This document shows positions 8,205-16,120 of a stretch of DNA of 45,197 nt, in pieces. Both the position numbers and the translations under genes were made by a program. Each line of letters opens with the position of its first letter. Positions within the stretch are counted from its first letter, which is position 1. The DNA is from Cyanobacteria bacterium PR.3.49 (GTDB lineage Bacteria > Cyanobacteriota > Vampirovibrionia > Obscuribacterales > Obscuribacteraceae). The DNA is taken from assembly GCA_013997645.1 (NCBI GenBank), contig PNKB01000019.1, positions 1-45,197 of the forward strand, read 5' to 3'. The notes beneath the pieces were generated by a model that was given only the letters and a program-made list of their open reading frames with translations, did no database searches and was not told the origin of the DNA.

Positions 8205-9410
8205 ATGTCATCCGGTCAAGCTGATAGCGTCTCACACCCCTTTGAACTTTCAACCCAAATACTCACCGATGCCGGTGCATTGAAGCGATTCGTCGATGCC
8301 AACTTGCTGGCTTTCGTTCGTTGCGACGTTAGTGGAAGATATTTTGAAGTAAACAAGGCAATGGAAGACTTGCTTGGTTACAGCAAAGACGAACTTGAGT
8401 CAGGTGCAGTGAAATGGAATGACATAACGCCTCAGGAGCATTCGCTGGTTGATCTGGGCGCCGTTGCCGAATTGGGAAAAACAGGCAAGGCCGGACCGTT
8501 TGAAAAGGAGCTCTTGCACAAAGACGGCAGTAAAGTGCCGGTTCTTGTCGGCGTGGTTAGCCTGCCAGAGTATCCCGATCAAGTGCTTGCGTATCTTGTT
8601 GGACTGCAGCCGAAGACTCTTTCCGAGTACAGACGTTTTCTGGAAGAAGCGCATTTTCAACTGCTGGCGGACAACATCCCGCAGTTGGTCAACGTCTGCG
8701 ATGCAGAAGGGCGGGTTATCTACAGCAATAAGCGCTTCATCGACTATACAGGACTACCCGTTCCAGGGGAGCAGCCTTATAAATGGGAAGCCTGTGTGCA
8801 CCCTCAAGATAAAGAGCAAATGCGCCTGTTAGGCGAAAAGTGCGTTGCGGACCGCTCGATTTTTGAATGCGAAGCTCGGTTGCGTGCACAAGATGGGTCA
8901 TATCGTTGGTATTTGATTCTTTCGGTGCCTATCTTCAATGCCGACGGCACGATTCGCGAGTGGTTCGGCACATCTACCGACATAGACGACAAGAAGCGCC
9001 AACAAGACGAAATTCGAGAAAGCGAGCTGCGCTTCCGCATGCTTGCTGATGCCATCCCTCAAATTGTCTGGTCTGCAGACGCAGAAGGGAAATTCACATT
9101 CTTCAATCACCGCTGGACTGAATTTACCGGGCTTTCCGTTGAGCAGAGTTTAAATGACGCCTGGACTCTGCTCATTCATCCGGACGATCTGCCGATTTAT
9201 CTGTCCGAGTGGAACAAGGCCCTTTCGAGCGGCGACAGTTATGAAGTGGAATTTCGTCTCAAGCGCGCCATCGGCGTTGGCAAGGTCTCGGGCAATCCTT
9301 ATCGCTGGCATCTGGGTCGTGCAGTGGCTCTGCGCTCACGTAACGGTTCAATCGTAGAATGGTTCGGCACCTGGACGGAGATCGAGCCCCAGAAACGCCG
9401 CAACTCTTGA
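8205..9410 (+). CDS. Triple-PAS sensory protein without output domain
   Basis: About 401 residues with three PAS/PAC units. The first is around LLAFVRCDVSGRYFEVN; the second starts near LLADNIPQLVNVCDAEG and ends in EWFGTSTDID; the third starts near RMLADAIPQIVWSADAEG and ends in EWFGTWTEIE. PAS domains bind cofactors or small ligands and signal by dimerisation. Here the protein stops right after the third PAC motif, with no histidine kinase, GGDEF or helix-turn-helix domain, so it must act through a partner or be a truncated relative of a histidine kinase. ATG 8205 was chosen (GGAG at 8190-8193, 11-nt gap); an upstream in-frame TTG at 8115 would add 30 residues of poor quality. A stem-loop follows the stop. 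Confidence 0.85.
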   Translation: MSSGQADSVSHPFELSTQILTDAGALKRFVDANLLAFVRCDVSGRYFEVNKAMEDLLGYSKDELESGAVKWNDITPQEHSLVDLGAVAELGKTGKAGPFEKELLHKDGSKVPVLVGVVSLPEYPDQVLAYLVGLQPKTLSEYRRFLEEAHFQLLADNIPQLVNVCDAEGRVIYSNKRFIDYTGLPVPGEQPYKWEACVHPQDKEQMRLLGEKCVADRSIFECEARLRAQDGSYRWYLILSVPIFNADGTIREWFGTSTDIDDKKRQQDEIRESELRFRMLADAIPQIVWSADAEGKFTFFNHRWTEFTGLSVEQSLNDAWTLLIHPDDLPIYLSEWNKALSSGDSYEVEFRLKRAIGVGKVSGNPYRWHLGRAVALRSRNGSIVEWFGTWTEIEPQKRRNS

Positions 9411-9457
9411 TTGCCTAGAATTATCCGACGTTTGCTCGGCTTTGTTTGAGATGCAAG

Positions 9458-9480
9458 AGAACGTCATTCTGTGACGTTTT
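9458..9480 (+). terminator. Stem-loop terminator after the PAS gene
   Basis: AACGTCA (9460-9466) and TGACGTT (9472-9478) pair perfectly around a 5-nt loop, the stem can extend outward with one mismatch, and TTTT follows the right arm. It lies about 50 nt after the PAS stop. Confidence 0.5.
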
Positions 9481-9487
9481 CACACAC

Positions 9488-9517
9488 TTGAACTGAACCT
9501 GTTTAGGTTTATATATT
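9488..9517 (+). promoter_or_regulatory. Candidate promoter of the giant MshEN gene
   Basis: TTGAAC at 9488-9493 and TATATT at 9512-9517 are separated by 18 nt, and lie immediately after the PAS terminator. This would give a leader of about 150 nt before ATG 9678. Confidence 0.4.
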
Positions 9518-9677
9518 AATAGTGTCGGGAACAACTATTTCGGCGCTTGTCGCAGCCTTCAAAATGTTATGTTATCGGCGTCTTTCGGTGCGGAAACACA
9601 CAATTTTGGCGATTCCAGCGATAAAGCGTCCATTGGTCCTTCGGTGTTTGGCTTACTAGCCAGTTAGGTGAGTTTTC

Positions 9678-12600
9678 ATGTCCTCTATCAGCAAAGAGCT
9701 TGCTGAGCTGCTTGTCGACAACGGCTTGCTTTCTGACGCCGATTTGGAACAAGTTGTGCAGGAGAAAGAGAAAACCGGCGAGCCGGTGCGCATTATTCTC
9801 GAGCGCCTGAATTTGGCGACGGAAAAACAGTTGAAAAATACGCTGGAGCTGCAATACGGCGTCAATTACTTGGCTCTTCACACGATCAGTCCGGAGCTTC
9901 CTACTGTAGATCTTTTGCCGCATGACGTTATTCGTGAGCATCATGTGGTTGCCATTCATGTAGACGGCAATCGACTGACTGTTGCAATGGTCAATCCTGA
10001 CAGCTCTTCTGCGATGAAGGCGATCAAGGCAAATGTCGACATGGACATCAAGCCGCTGGTCTGTTTTGAAGATGACTTTGAGATTTTTCTAGATCAGATT
10101 GAAAAGATGCGTCATATGCCCGATCGTGCGGTGGCGCCCGTCGATGACAGTGATTTTGCAGAAGGAGCGGAAATTCAAGACCAGCCTGAAGAGTCGGTTC
10201 AAGAACCGGTCGAAGAACAAGTAAATCAGGAGTATGCACCGGAAGACGATATCCAGGAGCCGTCGAATGCCGCTGATACCGCTGATGATACCGATGCAGC
10301 GCCAAGCGAAACAAATTACGAGGAATCCGGCAGCCAGAACGCAAGCGATGGAGAGGTCGGTGTCGATTTCCATGAACAATCGCAGGAGTACGCCGGTGAA
10401 GAGTATGCTGCAGATGAAGTTACAAGTGAAACAGTCGCACCGTCGCCGCCTTTGACTTCAGGCACTTATTCGGTCCAGTACGATACAGGATCTCTGGATG
10501 CGATAGCAACGCCTAAGGTCAGCACCGGCGAACTCGATGCCATTGCTTCTCCCAGAGTTAGTGCCAGTGACCTCGACGCTATTCCGACTCCCAAGTTTGA
10601 TGCGGGCGAGCTGGATTCAATTCCGGCACCGAAAGCGGAGCCAACCAGTCCTCCGCCTGAAAAGCCACAACCTAAGGGTATCGGTGCACTTTTCCGCAAA
10701 GACAATAAAGACAATGCGCCACGGAAAGCTGACAGCGATCCTAGCCAGGAAAAGTCGGGCAAGCTGTCTGCCTTGAGAGGCATGATGGGCGGCAAGAAGG
10801 GTGGAAAGAAGAATGAGCCTTCTGCACCACCGCCGCCACCTCCTCCCAGACCTACAGCTCCGCCTCCGGCTGAACCTGCCGCTTCAGTCAATCAGGATGG
10901 AACTGCTGGTGGTGCGGAAGAACCGCCGAGCAAATTTGGCGGAGCATCGCTTCTCAGCAGTAAATTAGGCAGCGCCGCCCATAGCAGTCAGGGCGCCAAG
11001 AAATTTTTCAAAGAAAAGCGAACCGATTCACAGCCGATTGTTCCGCAAGAGCCGAAGGCAGAAGAGGGCGTTCCTGGCTGGATGAACCAGATCGACGAGA
11101 ACACACCACTCGAGAGCTCTCCAACTGCAGAGCAGACCAGTGATGTTGTTCAAGAGTACAGCGATGAGCCTTTAGTAGAGAGTGTTTCCGATCAGGACAC
11201 AGAGCAGGCTGTTGCTGAATACCTTGAAGAATTGGGCTTCGATCCGAATGCAGAACTTGCACCGGCTGAGCAGGTTTCTGCAGAGACGCAGGCAGTTATA
11301 GAGCACGAACCAACCGAGACTGCGGTAGACCCGGTTGCGGACAGCTTCATGTCTTGGTCGCAAGAAAACTCAGATTCTGAAGGTCAGGCTGTCAGTGATG
11401 CCCTTGCGGAAGCCTCCGACGCCCTGGCTGCATCCTCAGCAGCAGCGGAAGAAGCACTTGCAGGCGCCGAAGAAGCCTGGGAAGAAGCTTCAGCTGCTGC
11501 CGAAGAAGCGGTTGCCGCAGTTGACTTGGCGGAAGATAACGTTGCAGAGCAACCAGGTGAAACAGTCGAACCGGAGCAAGAAGTAGCGTACGAACAAACC
11601 GAACCTGCATCCGTTGAGACTGCAGCCGCCGAAGTGCCAGTAGAAAATGAACTTGTAGCCCAAGACGAATCGCTTGCTGAACAAGTGCCGGAAGTGTTAG
11701 CAGAAGAGATCGAACAGCTTCCTGACGTTACAGAAGACTTGGCGGTTGTGGAAGCAGTTGAGGAAGTTCGGCCGGAATCGGAAGCATTGGTTCCACAGCA
11801 TATTGAAAACGAAACGGCAGACAATGAGGCTGTTGAAGCTCAAATAGAAGTTGCGGCGCCTGAGGAAGAAATTCCGGTTGCTGAAGAAGTCGTCCAAGGA
11901 TTTTCGGAGATTGTTGAAGAGGCGCATGAAGACGCAGTTGCTTTATTAGATGAAATTGCCGATCTTGCTGACACTCTTGCAGAAGAAGTTCCAGCGGCAG
12001 AAGAAGTCGAGTTGGTGACTGCAGCTGAAACAGAGTCGAGCGTACCGGCTGCCGAGTTCGAGGCGCCTGGAGAGAGTACCGAACAATCGGTGACAGACAG
12101 CGCAGAGCCGCCGCCTTTTCTGCAAGAGGATTTATTGCAGGAGATGGGCGTCGTAACTGCCCAGCAAATTCCTGCTATCAGGAGTGAATTATTTACGTCG
12201 GGTGAAAGTCTGAGTCAAGTACTTGAACGACTTGGAATTGCTGGCGAAATGGAATTGTCGGATGCATTTGATATGCAGTTTGGTGCAACCTATATTTCAC
12301 TCTCGTCCATGAGCATAGACAGTGAAGTTCTCAACCTTGTGCCTGCCAAAATCATTGAGCAGCGCAAGGTATTGCCTGTCGGTAAATCCGGCAACCGCAT
12401 CACAGTCGCCATGGTAAATCCTGATGATCTTGCCGCAGTCAACGACATCAAGTTCCGACTGAAGGGTATGGAAATCAAAAAGGCCGTCTGCTTAGAGGAC
12501 GATTTTGAACGTTTTCTGCGCACCCATTTAGTGCAATCCAATGGAGAGCTTCTACTGGCTGGAGCACCATCTGCGCCACCAGCCGAAGATGTGCCGTCAA

Positions 12601-14960
12601 ATGGTGTTCCTGCTGCACCTGTTTCGACCGATGTTGTTTTGGAAGTAAGTCCGCCTCCGGACATCTTGCCGGAAGTTTCCGAAACTCCAGCACCACCTGC
12701 CGTCTTGCAAGCCGATGCAGCTTCACTTGAAACGTCAGCCCTGCCCGTTCTCAAGGCCGAGTTGACTGAAATCGGCGATGAATTCGACATCCATGATAGT
12801 GAATTCTTGTCTGGAATTGAAGAAGTTCAGGCGATGGCAAACCTTACGTTTGGCGATCTGGAAGTAGTCACAATTCCAGAGTCGTTGGAAGCAGATGAGT
12901 TTGCTGACATAGAAGATTGGGGTGATGATGCTCCGGCTGATGAGAATCTGATGTCGAATCTGTCAAGTGCTGCTAGCGAAGAGCGAGCAACTGAATCGAC
13001 CCCAACTCCGCCGCCAGCTCCAACTCCAACTCCGCCGCCAGCTCCTGCTGCACCGACTCCTCCGCCAGTTCTTGCTGCTCCAACTCCAACTCCAACTCCA
13101 ACTCCAACTCCAGCGCCAGCTCCGGCTCCACCTCCGGCTCCAGCTCCAGCTCCAGCTCCAGCTCCGGCTCCACCTCCGGCTCCAGCTCCAACTCCAGCTC
13201 CGGCTCCAGCTCCAGCTCCAGCTCCAGTTCCAGCTCCAGTTGCACCGGCACCGGTACCGACGCCGACTCCACCACCCCCAGTGCCGATCCCACAAGCTCC
13301 GGCTCCCGTTCAAGCACCAACACCAGTTCCGGTTGCGCCTGCGCAGCAACCAGCAATTCCAGCTATGCCGCCAGGAATTGCCGCACTGGCCAAACCGCCG
13401 CAACCGGGCTTGCCTTCATCAACTCCTGCCGTTCAGGCTACGCCTACATCCGCACGGCCGGTCTTGCAATCGACCTTACATGAAATTCCAGCTCAGAAAG
13501 CACCAGCTGTTCCTGGTACCACCACGGCTGCACCGTCAGTCGCACCACCACCGGTGCCACCAACCGGCGTTGCGCCTCCGCCTCCAATTTCACCGCAGCA
13601 AGTGCCGAACTTGAACGTCCAGCCGCAATTGAATATTCCCGCGGGTGTTCCGCCGGCACCACCGCTGCCTTCTGTTCCAAGTCCGAGTCTTCCTACGGCT
13701 GCAGTTCCTCAGGCTCCAGTCATTCCTGCCAGACCAGCAATGCCTGCAGCTCCTGCCGTACCAGCGACACCACCCGTGCAATCACCTCCCGGTCAACCAC
13801 CGAGAGTACAACCAGCCGGGTTGGTCTCTCCGCCGATTCCTCAACCAGCAGCACCGGCTGCACCACAGCCTGTGGCTCCCACTCCAACTCCGGTTCAATC
13901 TCCTACACCTCCGTCTGCTGCTCCGGCAGTCCCAGCGCCGAAACCAGCAGTCATGCAGCCTATTCCTCAAGCACCAATAGCACCTGCTCAAGCGCCTACA
14001 CCACCTCAGCCGGCAGTCATGCAGCCGGTTCCGCAAGCACCGGCACCAGCACCGGCACCAGCACCGGCACCAGCACCGGCACCAGCACCGGCACCGGCAC
14101 CAGCGCCTGCACCAGCACCAGCACCGGCACCAGCACCTGCACCTGCACCTGCACCTGCACCTGCACCAGCACCAGCTCAGCCGCCCGTTGTTCAACCCGT
14201 GCCGCCAGCGCCGGCAATACCGCCTGCGCCGCTACCGCAAGTGCAAACTCAACCGGCTCAAGCAGTTCCTCAAGTGTCACCCGTCCAGCCGGTTGCCTCT
14301 CCGCCTCCAGCTCCGAGTGTAGCGCCTGCACCGCCCTCGATACCGCCACAAGCCGTGCCTCAAGCAGCAACTCCGCAGGTGCCACAACAACCTGGAGCCG
14401 CTGGTGTGCCGATGCCGCGTATCAATCCTAGTCAGATTCCGGGTATGCGGGCGCAGCAATCCGGTTCAAATCCAGCTGTTCCAGCGCAACCTGTTATGCC
14501 TCCTCAGCCAGCGCCTCCTGCACCTCAAGCACCTCAGGCAGTGGCACCCGCAGCCGCTCCACCTCCGGCGGCACCTGTAGTACCAGCCCCGCCACCTGCG
14601 CCACCTGGACCTCCACCACTCGATCAAAATCTTTTAGCTCTGGCTCGAGATATTATCAACAAAGCTGCCGATAACGGATTTTCTGATGTCCATATAGAGC
14701 CGCAATCAACCGAATTGGAGTTGCGTTATTGGTACGATGGTGCGCTAATCGAAGCAACGAAATTAGAAAAGCATATTCATGGCGAGTTGATTCGCTGCTA
14801 CAAATCCATAGCCGGTCTGTCGATGGAAGAGACAAAGAAACCGCAGGATCGCAGGCTGAAGTGGACAGATACTGGTGCCGAGCTTGATATTCGCATCACG
14901 ACGATCCCATCTGAACATGGCGAGATGGTGGCTGTTTCAATCAAGTTCGAAGAAGAGTAA
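9678..14960 (+). CDS. Giant MshEN-MshEN-(Pro/Ala)-GspE N-terminal-like protein lacking the ATPase core
   Basis: A 1760-residue protein. The first MshEN-like domain spans about 1-140 and the second about 812-950; they share the motif TVAMVNPD and an ending LEDDFERFL or FEDDFEIFL. Between them is an acidic Glu/Ala linker with four near repeats of a 'LDAI.TPK' unit at about 270-325. A Pro/Ala-rich linker of some 650 residues follows, with pure PA/APAP runs near 1114-1190 and 1454-1500. Residues 1651-1760 match the first (N2) part of GspE/PilB ATPases: SDVHIEP, a 'YDG.L' segment, KPQDRR and an 'RITTIPSEHGE' segment. The gene then stops, so Walker A and B and the RecA core are absent. AGGTGAG lies 6 nt before the ATG. 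It may be a regulatory or scaffold relative of secretion ATPases; function unknown. Confidence 0.9.
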   Translation: MSSISKELAELLVDNGLLSDADLEQVVQEKEKTGEPVRIILERLNLATEKQLKNTLELQYGVNYLALHTISPELPTVDLLPHDVIREHHVVAIHVDGNRLTVAMVNPDSSSAMKAIKANVDMDIKPLVCFEDDFEIFLDQIEKMRHMPDRAVAPVDDSDFAEGAEIQDQPEESVQEPVEEQVNQEYAPEDDIQEPSNAADTADDTDAAPSETNYEESGSQNASDGEVGVDFHEQSQEYAGEEYAADEVTSETVAPSPPLTSGTYSVQYDTGSLDAIATPKVSTGELDAIASPRVSASDLDAIPTPKFDAGELDSIPAPKAEPTSPPPEKPQPKGIGALFRKDNKDNAPRKADSDPSQEKSGKLSALRGMMGGKKGGKKNEPSAPPPPPPPRPTAPPPAEPAASVNQDGTAGGAEEPPSKFGGASLLSSKLGSAAHSSQGAKKFFKEKRTDSQPIVPQEPKAEEGVPGWMNQIDENTPLESSPTAEQTSDVVQEYSDEPLVESVSDQDTEQAVAEYLEELGFDPNAELAPAEQVSAETQAVIEHEPTETAVDPVADSFMSWSQENSDSEGQAVSDALAEASDALAASSAAAEEALAGAEEAWEEASAAAEEAVAAVDLAEDNVAEQPGETVEPEQEVAYEQTEPASVETAAAEVPVENELVAQDESLAEQVPEVLAEEIEQLPDVTEDLAVVEAVEEVRPESEALVPQHIENETADNEAVEAQIEVAAPEEEIPVAEEVVQGFSEIVEEAHEDAVALLDEIADLADTLAEEVPAAEEVELVTAAETESSVPAAEFEAPGESTEQSVTDSAEPPPFLQEDLLQEMGVVTAQQIPAIRSELFTSGESLSQVLERLGIAGEMELSDAFDMQFGATYISLSSMSIDSEVLNLVPAKIIEQRKVLPVGKSGNRITVAMVNPDDLAAVNDIKFRLKGMEIKKAVCLEDDFERFLRTHLVQSNGELLLAGAPSAPPAEDVPSNGVPAAPVSTDVVLEVSPPPDILPEVSETPAPPAVLQADAASLETSALPVLKAELTEIGDEFDIHDSEFLSGIEEVQAMANLTFGDLEVVTIPESLEADEFADIEDWGDDAPADENLMSNLSSAASEERATESTPTPPPAPTPTPPPAPAAPTPPPVLAAPTPTPTPTPTPAPAPAPPPAPAPAPAPAPAPPPAPAPTPAPAPAPAPAPVPAPVAPAPVPTPTPPPPVPIPQAPAPVQAPTPVPVAPAQQPAIPAMPPGIAALAKPPQPGLPSSTPAVQATPTSARPVLQSTLHEIPAQKAPAVPGTTTAAPSVAPPPVPPTGVAPPPPISPQQVPNLNVQPQLNIPAGVPPAPPLPSVPSPSLPTAAVPQAPVIPARPAMPAAPAVPATPPVQSPPGQPPRVQPAGLVSPPIPQPAAPAAPQPVAPTPTPVQSPTPPSAAPAVPAPKPAVMQPIPQAPIAPAQAPTPPQPAVMQPVPQAPAPAPAPAPAPAPAPAPAPAPAPAPAPAPAPAPAPAPAPAPAPAPAQPPVVQPVPPAPAIPPAPLPQVQTQPAQAVPQVSPVQPVASPPPAPSVAPAPPSIPPQAVPQAATPQVPQQPGAAGVPMPRINPSQIPGMRAQQSGSNPAVPAQPVMPPQPAPPAPQAPQAVAPAAAPPPAAPVVPAPPPAPPGPPPLDQNLLALARDIINKAADNGFSDVHIEPQSTELELRYWYDGALIEATKLEKHIHGELIRCYKSIAGLSMEETKKPQDRRLKWTDTGAELDIRITTIPSEHGEMVAVSIKFEEE
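13015..13250 (+). repeat. Low-complexity Pro/Ala-coding repeat tract 1
   Basis: Tandem hexamer-like units of the CCAGCT/CCAACT type encode Pro-Ala and Pro-Thr dipeptides inside the giant gene. Units are nearly identical and in frame, so copy number can change by slippage without breaking the reading frame. Confidence 0.8.
14035..14175 (+). repeat. Low-complexity Pro/Ala-coding repeat tract 2
   Basis: Tandem GCACCG/GCACCA/GCACCT units encode an almost pure Ala-Pro run. It is the more regular of the two tracts and uses a different codon set from tract 1, which argues for independent expansion. Confidence 0.8.
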
Positions 14961-14986
14961 CTGAGTTCGATCTCAGATCCGCGTTA
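14957..14986. terminator. Weak hairpin between convergent stops
   Basis: CTGAG (14961-14965) and CTCAG (14972-14976) pair, with an outer GTAAC/GTTAC pair. It occupies the gap between the giant gene and the pseudokinase gene. No T-tract follows, so termination is uncertain. Confidence 0.3.
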
Positions 14987-14988
14987 CC

Positions 14989-15951
14989 TTAAAGCAAGCT
15001 GGGTGCGATCATCTGCAGTTCGCGTTTCATTTCGAGAATGTTTTGAAATCTTCTTTCCGGTTCTTTCTCGAGCGCCGTCATCACGCAGTTGTTGAGCACC
15101 GCTGGATAGTCGCGCTTGGTGCAAATCTGATGAAGGGGTTTCGGTTTCTCTTCGACGTGTTTCATGCCCAACTCTTTTGCGTCTGTGCCTGAGAAAGGTG
15201 CATGGCCGGTAAGGGCTTTGTACAGCACGCAGCCCAGTGAATATATGTCGGAGCGGGCATCTATGCGTTTGCCTTGCAATAATTCCGGACTTGGAAAACC
15301 ACAGTTGCGGAACAATCCAGGGGTGTCATGCGTGTTGGGAGGATGGGTTCCAGCGCGCTCGCAATAATAGAAATCGATGAGCTTTACTGAGAGTTGGTTC
15401 TTCTCCAAAAAATGGATCATTATGTGATTTGGCTTCAATCCTAAATGCACATAGTCCTGTTTGTGCACTGCATCCAGCGCATCGCATACCTGGCTGGCTG
15501 CGCCGATGATTTCGGACATCTCGATCTCGTCGCGGCGCAACAATTCAGCCAGCGAAGCACCATCGCAATATTCGCCGACCTGGAAAGGCATGTTGCCAGG
15601 CAATGTTCCGGTATCGAAAATGCTGGCAATGTGGCTTTCGCTGATTTGCGAAACAATCTTGGATTCGTGCTGGAAGCGGTGCACGAAATCCGCCAAACCT
15701 TTCAGATTTGGCAGCAGGATTTTGAGAACGACTGTGCGATCAAAAAGCTTTTGCCTTGCTTTGTAGACTGCACTTTTGCTGCCTCTAATCGGACCTGCGA
15801 CCAATTCGTATCCGTTTCCGACGGTTGTATTAATCGAAGGTAAAGCCTCCTCAACCTTGACGGCGTCGACATCCAGAAGGAAGGCGCCATCTTTAGGACA
15901 GGTTGTGCTTTGAGTTGGATGAGATGCCTGGCAATTTGGACACCATTTCAC
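14989..15951 (-). CDS. Zinc-ribbon Ser/Thr pseudokinase
   Basis: A 320-residue protein with a kinase fold and no membrane segment. The N-terminus has a small zinc-ribbon-like motif (CPNC at 4-7, then CPKDG from 18). The ATP lysine is kept (K77), but the catalytic loop reads HLGLKPNH at 169-176 in place of HRDLKPxN, so the catalytic Asp is Gly171 and the metal-binding Asn is His176. DFG is DFY at 193-195 and the glycine loop is degenerate. The late motif DARSDIYSLGCVLYKALTG is well conserved. Catalysis as a classical kinase is therefore unlikely; binding or allosteric control is more plausible. GTG start, with GAGGAG about 8 nt upstream. Convergent with the giant MshEN gene. Confidence 0.88.
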   Translation of the reverse strand: MKWCPNCQASHPTQSTTCPKDGAFLLDVDAVKVEEALPSINTTVGNGYELVAGPIRGSKSAVYKARQKLFDRTVVLKILLPNLKGLADFVHRFQHESKIVSQISESHIASIFDTGTLPGNMPFQVGEYCDGASLAELLRRDEIEMSEIIGAASQVCDALDAVHKQDYVHLGLKPNHIMIHFLEKNQLSVKLIDFYYCERAGTHPPNTHDTPGLFRNCGFPSPELLQGKRIDARSDIYSLGCVLYKALTGHAPFSGTDAKELGMKHVEEKPKPLHQICTKRDYPAVLNNCVMTALEKEPERRFQNILEMKRELQMIAPSLL

Positions 15952-16120
15952 AATCCGTTCTCCTCGATTGGCTATATCGCAGCAACTAAGCCTTTACTGC
16001 AAGAGAGCCGTCACTCTCTTGGCGGATTGCCCGTGAAGGCCGATATAGAAGGCTCACTGTTTTGTTTAGCCCACAGAATGGCGGCCAGTAACACCCTAAC
16101 CGGTCAGTTTGAGAAAAAAT

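Noticed and set aside
12967..13614. Open frames rich in Leu/Gln/Arg, and Trp/Ser/Arg on the other strand, in the Pro/Ala tract
   Set aside because: They are by-products of the hexamer repeats in the giant gene, which keep every frame free of stops.
13015..14175. Possible CRISPR array in the repeat-rich stretch
   Set aside because: The repeats are 6-12 bp, contiguous, in frame and have no unique spacers; no cas gene is present.
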